DNA of 64,000 nucleotides from Thiohalocapsa sp. (lineage in GTDB: Bacteria > Pseudomonadota > Gammaproteobacteria > Chromatiales > Chromatiaceae): positions 62,001-126,000 of the forward strand of contig JANQFX010000051.1 of the NCBI GenBank assembly GCA_028277725.1, read 5' to 3'. The stretch's first letter is position 1. Each line of letters begins with the position of its first letter. The notes beneath the pieces were generated by a model. The model saw only the letters and a program-made list of their open reading frames with translations. It searched no databases and was not told the DNA's origin. The position numbers and the translations under genes were made by a program. This document shows positions 20,074-30,825 of the stretch, in pieces.

Positions 20074-21686
20074 GCCTGCCGCCGCGCCTCGGGCGCTGGC
20101 TGCGTCGGCGCCTGGTGCAGCGTGCCCGGCCTTGCCTCATACGCGTGGATCGGGAGGGCCGATTGCTGGGCATGGACGGCGACTGCGCTCACTACGGCCT
20201 CGACGGATTGCCGGCCTGGGCCGATGTCACGCCGTACCTACCGCTGCTCGTCGGCCTGGACCTCAACGAGTCCGGTGCCGGCGATCCTTCCCGCGATGTC
20301 GAGTCCGTGGCCGGATCGATGCTCTGGCCGATGGTCGAGATTGCGGGCGGACGCCACGCCGACCTGCTACTGGAGGCCGACGGAGACGTCACGCTGATGT
20401 TGCTGACCGACGCGGACGACGCGCACGCGCGTCAGGCGTTGCCGCAGCAGCACGCCAACGAGCGGGCGCTGTTGACGAGGCGCCTGCAACGGGCCCTGGA
20501 GGAGCTGAAGGCCGCTCGATCGGAGCTCGAAGCGCGCAACCGTATGCTCGAGTCGTTGAACGACGCCAAGGGGCGGTTCATTGCCGGTCTCTCGCATGAG
20601 CTCCGGACGCCGCTGACCGCGGTCCTCGGCCATGCGGGCCTACTGCGCGATCAACTGGAGGCTGCACCGGTGCGTGGGGCCGCATCGCCGAGCATGGACG
20701 CGTCGCGGGAGAGCCTCGACGCCATCCAGTCCGGCGCGGAACACCTGCTGTCCCTGGTCGGCAATGTGCTCGATCACGCGAGCATAGAGACCGGACAACT
20801 GGTGATGAACCCGGCGCCGCTGTCGCTGGCACAACTCTGCGTCGACCTGCGCGGCCTGTTCGAGCGGGAGGCCCGGCGCCGCGGCATGACCTTTCGGGTG
20901 CGCGCTGATCGGCTTCCGCCGCGGATCGAGACGGACGCGACTCGGCTGCGACAGGTCATCATCAACCTGGTCAACAACGCCCTCAAGTACGCGGGCACGG
21001 GCGTCGTGGAGCTGAAGCTGGACTGGCGCGAGGGCCGGCTCGTCGTCGCCGTTGCGGACAGAGGACCTGGCGTGCCCCTGTCCCAGCGCGAGCGCATTCT
21101 GCGGCCCTTCGAGCGCGCCGATACCTCCAGCGGTGAGGGCAAGGCGGGCAGCGTCGGGCTCGGTCTGGCCATCAGCGCTGAGCTAGTGCGACGCCTCGGC
21201 GGCGAGATCCAGATCGACGATCATCCGGGCGGCGGCGCACTGTTTTCGTTCAGCATCGCGGCCCCCGTGTCGCAGGGACCAGTTGCACCGGCGGGGACCG
21301 CGGGGGTCGCATCGGCTACGGAGAGTGTGCACCTGTTGATGGTGGACGATGCACCCGAGATTCGGATTCTGTACACCAGCCTCCTCGGGAGGGCAGGCTT
21401 CAGTGTGCGGGCGGTCCGTGACGCGGAGGCGGCCTTGGCGGCCCTGGCCGGCAGGCGCCCCGGCATCATCATCGTCGACCTGAACCTCTGTGACGCCGAC
21501 GGAGCCGAGCTGGTCAGGCGTTTCCGAGCCCAGGGCTTCGCGGGCAAGATCCTCGGCTGGTCGGCCTCGGCCCTGCGCGCCGACCGTGAGCGCATGCTCG
21601 GCGCCGGCGCCGACCGCTACCTCGTGAAGCCGGTGCCCGCCGCGGAACTGCGCGACGCCCTGCGGGAACTGTTCGTAGCGCCTTAG
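20070..21686 (+). CDS. Soluble hybrid histidine kinase (HisKA-HATPase-REC)
   Basis: H-box FIAGLSHELRTPLTAVLGHAGLL, N-box IINLVNNALKYAGTG, G2 GLGLAIS, REC phospho-site IIIVDLNL; no TM segment evident. Confidence 0.93.
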   Translation: MSLPPRLGRWLRRRLVQRARPCLIRVDREGRLLGMDGDCAHYGLDGLPAWADVTPYLPLLVGLDLNESGAGDPSRDVESVAGSMLWPMVEIAGGRHADLLLEADGDVTLMLLTDADDAHARQALPQQHANERALLTRRLQRALEELKAARSELEARNRMLESLNDAKGRFIAGLSHELRTPLTAVLGHAGLLRDQLEAAPVRGAASPSMDASRESLDAIQSGAEHLLSLVGNVLDHASIETGQLVMNPAPLSLAQLCVDLRGLFEREARRRGMTFRVRADRLPPRIETDATRLRQVIINLVNNALKYAGTGVVELKLDWREGRLVVAVADRGPGVPLSQRERILRPFERADTSSGEGKAGSVGLGLAISAELVRRLGGEIQIDDHPGGGALFSFSIAAPVSQGPVAPAGTAGVASATESVHLLMVDDAPEIRILYTSLLGRAGFSVRAVRDAEAALAALAGRRPGIIIVDLNLCDADGAELVRRFRAQGFAGKILGWSASALRADRERMLGAGADRYLVKPVPAAELRDALRELFVAP

Positions 21687-21714
21687 AGGGTGTTTACATG
21701 GTGTAAACACCCTC
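21686..21714 (+). terminator. Strong hairpin downstream of the hybrid kinase
   Basis: GAGGGTGTTTAC-ATGGT-GTAAACACCCTC, perfect 12-bp stem, begins at the stop codon; no T-run. Confidence 0.7.
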
Positions 21715-21842
21715 TTGGGACGGCTTCGATTCCTGATTGGCGCTTGCACGGCACGGCCGACCGCCCCATGTCCCACGCGCATCCAAGATCGACGCCGATC
21801 CGCGGCGAACTCCAACAACACATCTACACGACGGAGCAAACG

Positions 21843-22079
21843 ATGGAAACAGACGCAGTCGCGCAGCTCATCCGCACCGGCCTGCCCGGCGCCGAGGTCC
21901 AGGTCACCGGCGATGGCTCGCACTTCGAGGCTGTGGTCGTCAGCGAGGCATTCGAGGGCCTAACGCCGATCAAGAAGCAGCGCCTGGTCATGGACACGGT
22001 CAAGCCGCAGATTGCGAGCGGCGAGCTGCATGCGCTGTCCATCAAGACCTTGACCCCCGCCCAGGCGAACGCCGGCTAG
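21843..22079 (+). CDS. BolA/IbaG family protein
   Basis: GAEVQVTGDGSHFEAVVVSEAFEGLTPIKKQRLVMDTVKPQIASGELHALSIKT. Confidence 0.93.
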   Translation: METDAVAQLIRTGLPGAEVQVTGDGSHFEAVVVSEAFEGLTPIKKQRLVMDTVKPQIASGELHALSIKTLTPAQANAG

Positions 22080-22094
22080 CGCCGGTGGCGCCAA

Positions 22095-23438
22095 TCACAT
22101 TTGCTCAAAGCAAGGGTTCGCGGCCGCGGACTGCACTTGCTCACGGCGCAGGCGGCTGGTCGCCGGATAACGGCACGTGAAACTGGTGCCGCGGTCCGGC
22201 TCACTGGCGATGCTGAGCTCCGCGCCGTGGCGGTTCATGACGTGTTTGACGATCGCGAGCCCGAGCCCCGTGCCGCCGGAAGCGCGCGAGCGCGCCTTAT
22301 CGACGCGATAGAAGCGCTCGGTGACGCGTGGGACGTGCTCCGGCGCGATGCCCGGGCCGTCGTCGGTCACCTGCAACACGGGTCCGCCGGGTTCATCGCG
22401 CCAGATGATCCCGACATGGCTGCCCGGCGGCGTGTGCTTGACGGCGTTGAAGATGAGGTTGGACATGGCGCTGCGCAGATCGGGCGGGTGCCCGAGCAGC
22501 AGCAGATCCTCGTCCAAGTCCAACTCGAAGTCATGGGCTCCGCCACTCAGGGCGCGGGCATCCGCCAGGATGACCTCGATCTCTTGAGGCACGTCCACCG
22601 GATTGCAGGCGGAGTTGCTGTCCTGCATCTCGAGGCGTGATAGCGTCAGCAGGTCCTCGATGATGGTCCGCATCCGGTTGGTCTGCTTTTCCATCAGCGT
22701 CAGCGGACGGCGGTGCTGCTCCGGGGTCAGCCCCGAGCCCGAGAGGTTCTCGACGAAACCGGCGATCACCGTCAGCGGCGTGCGCAGCTCGTGTGAAGCG
22801 TTCGCGACGAAGTCGCGCCGGATCATGTTCAAGTGGAAGATCTTGGTGATGTCGCGTCCCACCACCAAGCGCTGGCGCTTACGCTCGCCGAAGGGGGCCA
22901 CGCGGATCGACAGCATCAGGGACTGGTTGTGCTCCGGGGCCACCTCCAGCGGTCGGGCATATTCGCCGCCGTCGAGGTATTCCGCCAGCCCCTGCTGCTC
23001 GAATACGGCCGTCAGGGTCCGGCCCTCGTGGACCGGCCAGACGACACCCATCAGGGTCGCAGCGGCCGGGTTTGCCCATTCGATGCGCTTGCTCTTGTTC
23101 AGGACTACCAGGGCATCGGGAACGGAGTTCGCGGCCTCGCGAAAGCGCCGCTGGAAGCGGATCTGACGTTTCCGATCCTTCCGCGCACGCTGTTGATAGC
23201 GGCCGACGGTGCGGTAGACATCACCCCACAGTCCCATCGGGAAGGGCGGTGCCAGGCGATACCGGCGACGGATCAGGCGTGTCAGGCGGATCAGAAAGTA
23301 GAGCTGCCGCAGCAGGTAGAGGGCCAGCACCCAGAGCAGCGCGACGGCCGTCGGTACGCCGACGAACGCCAGCCCTGTTGCCAGCGCCGCGAGGCCGGTC
23401 AGCAGTGCAAGCTCGAAGCCCAGGGCCTCGATACGCAT
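22095..23438 (-). CDS. phoR: Phosphate regulon sensor histidine kinase PhoR
   Basis: PhoR layout: N-terminal TM, PAS, RRDFVANASHELRTPLTVIAGFVENL, GGTGLGLAIVKHVMNRHGAEL; downstream of phoB. Confidence 0.92.
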   Translation of the reverse strand: MRIEALGFELALLTGLAALATGLAFVGVPTAVALLWVLALYLLRQLYFLIRLTRLIRRRYRLAPPFPMGLWGDVYRTVGRYQQRARKDRKRQIRFQRRFREAANSVPDALVVLNKSKRIEWANPAAATLMGVVWPVHEGRTLTAVFEQQGLAEYLDGGEYARPLEVAPEHNQSLMLSIRVAPFGERKRQRLVVGRDITKIFHLNMIRRDFVANASHELRTPLTVIAGFVENLSGSGLTPEQHRRPLTLMEKQTNRMRTIIEDLLTLSRLEMQDSNSACNPVDVPQEIEVILADARALSGGAHDFELDLDEDLLLLGHPPDLRSAMSNLIFNAVKHTPPGSHVGIIWRDEPGGPVLQVTDDGPGIAPEHVPRVTERFYRVDKARSRASGGTGLGLAIVKHVMNRHGAELSIASEPDRGTSFTCRYPATSRLRREQVQSAAANPCFEQM

Positions 23439-23495
23439 CTCAGCTCAGCCGGCCGGCGGCGCGGCAGCTAGACTCCATGCTCCGGTTCGCCCACA

Positions 23496-24176
23496 TCATG
23501 TGCCCGAGAACCGGTAGCCGACGCCACGCACCGTCTGCAACAGGTTCTCGTGCCCTGTCTGCTCCAGCGCCTTGCGCAGGCGGCGCACATGCACATCCAC
23601 GGTGCGCTCCTCGACATAGACGCGGTCGCCCCAGACCTGATCGAGCAGCTGCGAGCGGCTGAAGGCGCGGTCGGCGTGGGTCATGAAGAAATGCAGTAGC
23701 CGGTACTCGGTGGGCGCGATGTCGATGGACTGGCCGTCGGCGCTGACCCGGTGACTGACGTTGTCGATGGTGAGTCCACCGATCTCGATCTTGTCGGCGA
23801 TGTCCCCCGGTTGCGCCCGGCGCAGCACCGCGTTGACCCGGGCGACCATTTCGCGGGGAGAGAAGGGCTTGGTGATGTAGTCATCGGCACCGGTGTCCAG
23901 GCCCTTGACCCGATCCTCCTCCTCGCCGCGCGCGGAGATCATGATAATCGGCATGGACCGCGACCGGGGGTTCTGCTTGAGCTGCTCGGCCAGTTCCAAG
24001 CCAGAGCGGCCCGGCAGCATCCAATCGAGGAGCATCAGATCCGGCTGTTCGCTGAGGAGTTTACGGGCCTCCTCTGCATGACCGGCCTCGAGCACGCGGA
24101 AGCCTCCCTCTTCGAGGGCGAAGCGGATCACCTCTCGGATATCCGGTTCGTCGTCGACGATCAATACGGTGGCCAT
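23496..24176 (-). CDS. phoB: Phosphate regulon response regulator PhoB
   Basis: VLIVDDEPDIREVIRFALE, GADDYITKPFSPREMVARVNAVLRR, EERTVDVHVRRLRKALE. Confidence 0.94.
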   Translation of the reverse strand: MATVLIVDDEPDIREVIRFALEEGGFRVLEAGHAEEARKLLSEQPDLMLLDWMLPGRSGLELAEQLKQNPRSRSMPIIMISARGEEEDRVKGLDTGADDYITKPFSPREMVARVNAVLRRAQPGDIADKIEIGGLTIDNVSHRVSADGQSIDIAPTEYRLLHFFMTHADRAFSRSQLLDQVWGDRVYVEERTVDVHVRRLRKALEQTGHENLLQTVRGVGYRFSGT

Positions 24177-24295
24177 GTCATCCTCTGCGCGCTGCGACGG
24201 GTCGGACCGGGATTCTATTGCCGGTGCGTTACGAACAGGTTACCTCGGGTTGCATCTTGCGACCGTCGAGGCTTCGTCAGCAGCAGCGAACCGGC

Positions 24296-24481
24296 CTAGG
24301 GGCGATCGTCATAGGCGATGCCACGCTCGGCGAGCCAGCGACGGAAGCGCTGGATCTTGGTGTCCAGCGAGCAGGTCGGCGGCAGCCTGTCCAGGTCGTG
24401 CCCGAAGGCGACCTGGAGCTCGGTCTGCTCATCCTCGTCCAGCCCATGCCAATCGCGCCGCTGGCTCGCTTCTTGCTTCAT
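24296..24481 (-). CDS. Hypothetical small protein
   Basis: 61 aa ORF from MKQEASQRRDWHGLDEDEQ. Confidence 0.5.
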   Translation of the reverse strand: MKQEASQRRDWHGLDEDEQTELQVAFGHDLDRLPPTCSLDTKIQRFRRWLAERGIAYDDRP

Positions 24482-24640
24482 AATTCTAGAGTCTATCGGG
24501 CAACGGCCGCTGGCCCAGCCGCGGGTCGGGTGGGACACCCCCCGCCGTGGGGAGGGCGTATGCTCCGATCTGTGCGTTTCGTCGGTGGGTGCCCTCGCAC
24601 CACTTCGCCCCTGTCATCGACCCACCGGAGCTGTCGAACC

Positions 24641-25240
24641 ATGGATACTACCGAATCCCAGGCACTTGCCATCCCCCCAACCGACGCCGAAGCTGGCAAG
24701 GGGCGCCGCTCCGTGTTCCGGGGCAAAGTGGTGGACGTCGGCCTCGAACGAGTGCGACTCCCGACGGGCCGGGAAGTGGAGCTGGAGGTGATCCGTCATC
24801 CGGGCGGTGCTGCGGCCGTGGCCATCGACGATCACGGGCGGGTCTGCCTGCTGCGCCAGTATCGCCATGTGGCCGGTGGATGGCTCTGGGAGCTGCCCGC
24901 TGGCAAGATCGACCCCGGAGAGTCGCCCGCGTCCACCGCAGAGCGGGAGCTGGCCGAGGAGGCCGGTCTCGTCGCCGCGAGCTGGGATAGCCTCGGACAC
25001 CTGCATTCGTCACCCGGTGTCTTCGCCGAGGTCATCCACCTCTATCTGGCCCGTGGCCTGAGCGAAGTGGACCTCGGCCACGAGGCGGACGAGGTCATCG
25101 AAGTCCACTGGCTGCCGCTGACGGACGCCCTGGCGTGCTGTGGCGATGGCGCCATCACCGACGCCAAGACCCTGGTCGGCTTGTACCGCGCCGATGCCTT
25201 GCTGCGGATTGGTGCACCGGATGCCCTAGACCTCGGCTGA
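24641..25240 (+). CDS. NUDIX hydrolase (ADP-ribose pyrophosphatase-like)
   Basis: NUDIX box GKIDPGESPASTAERELAEEAGL. Confidence 0.94.
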   Translation: MDTTESQALAIPPTDAEAGKGRRSVFRGKVVDVGLERVRLPTGREVELEVIRHPGGAAAVAIDDHGRVCLLRQYRHVAGGWLWELPAGKIDPGESPASTAERELAEEAGLVAASWDSLGHLHSSPGVFAEVIHLYLARGLSEVDLGHEADEVIEVHWLPLTDALACCGDGAITDAKTLVGLYRADALLRIGAPDALDLG

Positions 25241-25393
25241 AGATCCTGGTTGGTGGTCCGACCGGCGCTGCTGTCGGATGGGAAAGACCAAAGCGAGCCC
25301 ATTTCTCGGTTGCCGCGCGGCGGCGCCAACGCGCTGCGGGGTCGAACTGGAGTTCGGCCCTCCGACCGCCGTGCTCCTGCCCATCGCGGCGTT

Positions 25394-27799
25394 TCATCCC
25401 TCCATCGCCGCGGCGATGGGCCGATACTGTAGTCCGTAGAACATCTCCAGGTAGCGCCGCGTCTCGGCGCGTTCCAGATCGGTGACATATTTCCAAAAGC
25501 CATAGACCCGCGCCAGGGTCATCATGCGCTCGGCGTAGCGGCGCCAGGTATAGTGGGCCTCCACCCTCGCCAAGGCGCCGTCCGAGAGTGCCTGCCAGTG
25601 CGCGGGCTCGTCGGCGGCATGGCGGAAGAAGTCCGCGATGGTCTCCGCCGAGGCATTGCCGTGGTTCGGGTCGATGTGGAAGCCCGAGACGCCGTCCTCG
25701 ATGATCTCCAGCGGACCACCGAAGCAGGTCGCGAAGGTCGGTAGGCCGCAGCTCATGGCCTCGATGACCGTCAGGCCGAAGGCCTCGAACAACGCCGGCT
25801 GTATGAAGGCGCCGCGCCGGTCCGCGATGTACCGATACAGCTCGCCTGCAAGCTGCTTCTCCAGGTGGATGCCGAGCCAGCGCACCTGGCCGTCCAGGCC
25901 GTGCTCGCCCATCAGGTGGTGCATCATGCCGATCTGCTCCCGTTCCTCGTCATCGCCGGAGCGCCCGGCGTCCACATGGCCCGCCACCACGACCAGGTCG
26001 ACCAGCTCGCGGAGCGCCGGCGAGCGGCCGTACCAATCGACGAAGCCCGTGATGTTCTTGATGCGATCCATCCGCGCCATGGTGAACAGCAGCGGCTTGT
26101 CGCGGGTCGCCAGCACGCCGCGCGTGTCGCCGGGGCGCTCGCCGCCGTAGATCAGATCCTCGATCTCGGGGTGCAGGTGGGTCAGTCGCCGCTCCGTGTC
26201 GGTGAAGGGGAAGTAGATGTCCTCGTTGGCCCCCGGCGAGACGATGTTGAACTTCGGGTCGTAGACGTCCACGCCTGCGATCACGCGGAACAGCCCCGGC
26301 ATGGTGAATCGGGCGTAGCTCTCGTACTGGCCGACACTGGCGTCGGTCCCGGCGATTTCCTGGTAGGTGCTGGTGATGATGAAGTCGGCGGTGTTCATGG
26401 CCACCAGATCAGCCGTGAACTGGGCGGAGAAGTGGTAGCGCTGCTCGTTGTCGCGCCAGTAGAGGTCGGAGTACAGGTACTTGGTCTTTTCCAACGCGTG
26501 GGCGATGTTGCACTGGCTGACATTCAGCCGTTGCGACATCAGCGAGGCCACCAGATTGCCGTCGGAGTAATTACCGATGATCAGGTCCGGCCGCCCGCCG
26601 AGCTGCGCGAGCAACTCGCGCTCCGCATCTACGGCGTAGCGTTCCAGGTAGGGCCAGATGTGGAAGCGCGATACCCAATGCTGCAGCTCCTCGCCGGCGG
26701 CGTTGCGGAAGGGTACGCGCAGGATGGCCGCATTCCGCGTGCCGGCGACGGGCTCCAGGCGCTGGTTGCAGAGCGTCCCTTCGGCTTGCGGAATCAGCCG
26801 GGTCAGGACGATGACGCGGGGCTCGATGTCGATCCCCTGCGCCGCCAGGCGCTGGCGCATTTCGCGCTCCAGCGCGCGAACCTGATCCAGGATGTAGACC
26901 ACCTGGCCGCCGGTGTCGGGCCGTCCGAGCACGTTGGACTGCCCGAACCAGCCGTGCGGCGACAGGATGGCGATGGAGAAGATCATCGGCACCCGCCCGA
27001 GGAACTCCTCCAGTGCCTGCGGCGACGGCGCCTCCAGGATGTCCAGCAGCAGGCCCATGCTGTCGCGGATGCGCCCGACCTCCGCGCCCCAGCCGGGCTC
27101 GAAGCCCTGTGCGCGCAGCTCCGCCGCGACCTCGTCGAAGGGGAGGTGCGGCGGTCGGCGGCGCAGCGGAATCAGCGCCTGGCGCAGGGCGTTGCGCAGC
27201 TCGGCGACGCTGTTGATGGCGTCGTTCAGCATCAGCTGTTGGCCACGGTAGGAGTGCATGCGCAGGAAATGCAGCAGCCGCTGGTCGCCCTTGCCGATCT
27301 CCTCGAATAGGCGACTGGAGAGGCGCCGATTCAGGAATTCCACGCCGCGACCAATAGACTCAGACTCCTTCAGTTTGTACTGGTCCCGATAGAAGGGCTC
27401 CAGGTCGATCTCCAGACCGAAGGGGTCCTCATTTCCGCCCGTAGCGAGGTGCTCCTTGAAGTTCAGGTACTTGTCGACGCCGACCTGTTGTAGGTCCATG
27501 GTCTCCAGATGGATGCGCAGATAGTCCCACCGGGCGACGCGCCGACGCAGCGCGAGGTAGATCCAGGAGGCATCCATGGCGGCCTCCTCGGACTGATGCA
27601 GGGCTCGGGCGAGCGCCGTGGCCGCCAGCGACGGGTCTTCCTCGCACAGGTAGTCGATGGCGTCGTTGAGGTCGCTGCGCAGTAGGAATGATCGATGCAG
27701 GCCGATGATGTAGTGGAGCACGCGGTGCGCTTGGCTGCGCTGCTCCTCCAGAAAGCTCTTGAGCTCAGGGATGCGTGCGTTCGGGACTTCGCTCTCCAT
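25394..27799 (-). CDS. Sucrose synthase
   Basis: 801 aa; sucrose synthase N-terminal domain and GT-B motifs ([60 protein letters not shown]). Confidence 0.96.
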   Translation of the reverse strand: MESEVPNARIPELKSFLEEQRSQAHRVLHYIIGLHRSFLLRSDLNDAIDYLCEEDPSLAATALARALHQSEEAAMDASWIYLALRRRVARWDYLRIHLETMDLQQVGVDKYLNFKEHLATGGNEDPFGLEIDLEPFYRDQYKLKESESIGRGVEFLNRRLSSRLFEEIGKGDQRLLHFLRMHSYRGQQLMLNDAINSVAELRNALRQALIPLRRRPPHLPFDEVAAELRAQGFEPGWGAEVGRIRDSMGLLLDILEAPSPQALEEFLGRVPMIFSIAILSPHGWFGQSNVLGRPDTGGQVVYILDQVRALEREMRQRLAAQGIDIEPRVIVLTRLIPQAEGTLCNQRLEPVAGTRNAAILRVPFRNAAGEELQHWVSRFHIWPYLERYAVDAERELLAQLGGRPDLIIGNYSDGNLVASLMSQRLNVSQCNIAHALEKTKYLYSDLYWRDNEQRYHFSAQFTADLVAMNTADFIITSTYQEIAGTDASVGQYESYARFTMPGLFRVIAGVDVYDPKFNIVSPGANEDIYFPFTDTERRLTHLHPEIEDLIYGGERPGDTRGVLATRDKPLLFTMARMDRIKNITGFVDWYGRSPALRELVDLVVVAGHVDAGRSGDDEEREQIGMMHHLMGEHGLDGQVRWLGIHLEKQLAGELYRYIADRRGAFIQPALFEAFGLTVIEAMSCGLPTFATCFGGPLEIIEDGVSGFHIDPNHGNASAETIADFFRHAADEPAHWQALSDGALARVEAHYTWRRYAERMMTLARVYGFWKYVTDLERAETRRYLEMFYGLQYRPIAAAMEG

Positions 27800-28110
27800 T
27801 TCGGGCTCCTGTGGTTAGGCGTTGCGTTTGTGCCGACCTTCGGCCCGTCCGCCCGCGGGAGAGGCTCGCTTCCGGCGGCGCCGGGCGCGAGGTCTCGCAT
27901 GGCGGCCGTAGCGCCCGTCACCCAATGGTGAGTTGGGAGTTTCTGCGGAATGTGAAAACAGCTCACGTCTTGCATAGAAACCGGCGCGGTCAACTGCTCC
28001 ATCTAGGCTCAGGGGTGTCGGGGTGGACCGATCCGGGCGGGCCTTCGACTGGTGAGGGCGGAGCCTAGATCTCGTGCCGGGTCTTGAGCGGGGAATCTTG
28101 GTCGGGCGAT

Positions 28111-29001
28111 TCAGGCCCCGTTCCAGGTACGGACGAAGTCGGTGTAGAAGGTGTCGTCGGCGACGGTGGCGCCGCGGCGTCCGACGATGGCGGAGGCGAC
28201 GTCCTGGGCACGCGCGAGGGTCCGATCCAGGGGCCAGTCGCGTAGGAGCCCGAGGATGAGCACCGAGGCGAAGCCGTCGCCGGCACCAACCGCATCCACC
28301 ACCTCGACGCTCCCGGCGGGCCGGATCTGGCCTCTCTGGCCGTCGGCGGTGAGTGCGAAGGCGCCCTCCGCGCCGAGGGTGACATAGGCGTGGTCCAATC
28401 CGTGGCGCTCGATGAGCGCGGCGGCGCGCGACTCCGGGCCGTCGCCGGCGGGGGCCAGCTGCGCCAGTTCGTCCGCGTTCAGCTTCACCCAGCGAGCGCC
28501 GTCCAGCTCCGCAATGACCGCTTCTCGTGACCACCAGGGGTCGCGCAGGTTCACGTCCAGAAAGACCGCGTCGGTACGCGTCTTCAGTTGCTCCAGCGCC
28601 GACGCGGACTCGGCGCCCCGAAGGGCCAGGGTTCCGTGATAGAGCAGCGCACCGTCCGCGCTGGCGGGCAGGGCGTCGGCGTCGATGAAGTCGTAGGCCC
28701 GGTCGGCGACGATGTCGTAGCTCGGTTCGCCGTCGGCGAGCGTGACCTGTACCGAGCCGGTGGCATGCACGGCGTCCCGTTGTAGCCCGGCGGTGGTCAT
28801 GCCGCGCGTGCGCATGGCCGACTCGATGCGGCGCCCGAGCTCGTCTTCACCCGCGCGGCTCACGAACAGGGGCCCCGCACCGAAGGCCGCCAGATGCCAG
28901 GCGACGTTGAAGGGGGCGCCCCCGAGCACCTCGGCATCCGGGAAGCAGTCGAACAGGACCTCGCCGAAGACGATCGGCGCTTGCGAGGGGTCGAAGGGCA
29001 T
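28111..29001 (-). CDS. PfkB-family carbohydrate kinase (probable fructokinase)
   Basis: FGEVLFDCFPDAEVLGGAPFNVAWHLAAFG ... VDAVGAGDGFASVL. Confidence 0.92.
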   Translation of the reverse strand: MPFDPSQAPIVFGEVLFDCFPDAEVLGGAPFNVAWHLAAFGAGPLFVSRAGEDELGRRIESAMRTRGMTTAGLQRDAVHATGSVQVTLADGEPSYDIVADRAYDFIDADALPASADGALLYHGTLALRGAESASALEQLKTRTDAVFLDVNLRDPWWSREAVIAELDGARWVKLNADELAQLAPAGDGPESRAAALIERHGLDHAYVTLGAEGAFALTADGQRGQIRPAGSVEVVDAVGAGDGFASVLILGLLRDWPLDRTLARAQDVASAIVGRRGATVADDTFYTDFVRTWNGA

Positions 29002-29369
29002 GCGGAGCTCCGTTGTGTGACCACCGTATCGACTGGGGACATCGGCGATGCTGTGCAAGCGGCCCGAATCAGGCGCGCTGGCCCTCAGACTACCGCAAGG
29101 TGCCGGGCCCTGTCGGCGTGCCGCTCATCCGCCCCATCGATCCCGGTGGACGACCGAACGCAAGGGGACGCGCTCGAGCCAGCCGGCCGTCTCCAGCTCT
29201 GGGCGCTCGCGAAAGAAGTGCACACTGAAGGCCCATTGATCGGCGGCCATTGTCGATTCTCCGGCTCGTGGTTGCGGTCTGTTCTCGCGCCGCTCGCCGG
29301 CTCGACACCTGGTGCAGCGTTGGACGCGCCGGGTTGCCAGGATCAGGACACTGGGATCAGACCTCTGGA

Positions 29370-30245
29370 TCAGGCATCCGGAGCACCGGGGTCTTCGATT
29401 GTCGGTGGCGGCTGCGATCGACCGGATGCGGCATTGCGCCATGGATGCCGGCTCGGCGCAACTCCCGACGAAGCGCCCGAGAGTGAGACGGCCGCAAGCA
29501 ACACGGCAACCAGGACCGGGCCAAAGGGCTGATCCAGCAGCAGCGCGACCCAGAACGCGATGAGGAAGCCCAGCACCCCGAGTACGGAGGACAGCAGCAG
29601 GGTCCAACGCCAGCTCGGCGCGACCCGAAAGGCCAGCCAGGCGGGCGCCAGGACCAGCGCAAGGGCCGCCATCACCCCCATGCTCGCGGTCGCGACCGCC
29701 ACACCTGCAGCGGCCAGCAGGTCGAATGTCGTGTGCCAGCGGCGCACCGGGCGTCCGTTGGCGGCATCGTGATGCGGCAGCAGTCGTGTGCGCAGCAACT
29801 TGTTCATGAGCCATGGCAGCAGCATCGCGCCGGCCAGCGCCAACAGAAGGGCAGCGGCGAGGTCCTCCGGCCCAGCGAAGTAGAGCTGGCCCTGGATGAG
29901 CGCCTGCGCGACCTGGTCGCCGGCTGAGGTGTTCGCGCCGATCAGCAGCAGTGCTGCCCAGCCGCCGAGCATCATGAAGCCGTAGCTCGCATTTCCTGCC
30001 GCGCCGCTCGCACCCTTGGCGAGGGCGCTGACGCCGGCCGCGAGCACGCCGCCGATCAAGGCCGGTAGCGCGGCGACGAGCGCGAGCAGCGCTCCGGCGG
30101 CGCTGATCTGCGCATAGCCCAGGGACGCGAGCCACTCGTCCCGAAGCATGAGGACGGCGCCGAGCAACGGCAGCACGACGGCGAGCACCACCCCCGTGGC
30201 AAGGGGCAGCCGGAACAGGGGGTCGACGAGTGTCGTTAGCTCCAT
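29370..30245 (-). CDS. Metal ABC transporter permease (ABC-3/ZnuB-like)
   Basis: ABC-3 type hydrophobic protein (LLGAVLMLRDEWLASLGYAQISAAGALLA); cotranscribed with ABC ATPase and solute-binding gene. Confidence 0.88.
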   Translation of the reverse strand: MELTTLVDPLFRLPLATGVVLAVVLPLLGAVLMLRDEWLASLGYAQISAAGALLALVAALPALIGGVLAAGVSALAKGASGAAGNASYGFMMLGGWAALLLIGANTSAGDQVAQALIQGQLYFAGPEDLAAALLLALAGAMLLPWLMNKLLRTRLLPHHDAANGRPVRRWHTTFDLLAAAGVAVATASMGVMAALALVLAPAWLAFRVAPSWRWTLLLSSVLGVLGFLIAFWVALLLDQPFGPVLVAVLLAAVSLSGASSGVAPSRHPWRNAASGRSQPPPTIEDPGAPDA

Positions 30246-30255
30246 GGGTCAGCGG

Positions 30256-30813
30256 TCATCCTGCGAGTTCCAGCACGCGGGTGCAGTGGGCGTCGAGGAA
30301 GGGCCGTTCGTGGCTGACCAGGAGCACGGCGCGGTCTCCACGCCGTGCGCAGAGCATATCCGCCAACAGCCCGGTGTGTTGCGGGTCCAGGTTGTTGGTG
30401 GGTTCGTCGAGCAGTACCAAGTCCGCCGGGCCGGCGAGGGCGGCCCAGACCGAGAGCAGCTGATGCTGGCCGCCGCTGAGGCGATCCAGTCGCTTGCGCG
30501 AGGCCAGCGCGAGGGTCGGCGGCAGGCCGTCGATCTCGGCGCGGGCGGCTCTCAGTAGTTCGCGCCCCGTCACCGGTAGCGGCGACAGGCGCACCGGCGC
30601 CTGCGGCTGCATCGCCACGCGCAGACCTGGCCGGCGCTCGATGTGGCCGGCGAAGCAGCACGCATGCCCGGCGATGGCCGCGATCAGCGTCGACTTGCCG
30701 CTACCGTTGGCGCCCCAGAGGCCGACGACATCGCCCGCCCCCAGGCGTAGCGAGACCGGCCCAACCACCGGCCGCGACCAGCCGGCGACGAGGCCATCGA
30801 TCTTCAGTAGCAC
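30256..30813 (-). CDS. Metal ABC transporter ATP-binding protein
   Basis: Walker A GANGSGKSTLIAAIAG; LSGGQHQLLSVWAALAGPADLVLLDEPTNNLDP. Confidence 0.93.
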   Translation of the reverse strand: MLLKIDGLVAGWSRPVVGPVSLRLGAGDVVGLWGANGSGKSTLIAAIAGHACCFAGHIERRPGLRVAMQPQAPVRLSPLPVTGRELLRAARAEIDGLPPTLALASRKRLDRLSGGQHQLLSVWAALAGPADLVLLDEPTNNLDPQHTGLLADMLCARRGDRAVLLVSHERPFLDAHCTRVLELAG

Positions 30814-30825
30814 GGCGACCGGGCC

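Noticed and set aside
25865-27310. 481-aa plus-strand ORF
   Set aside because: Antisense shadow of the sucrose synthase gene in GC-rich DNA; no recognisable domain.
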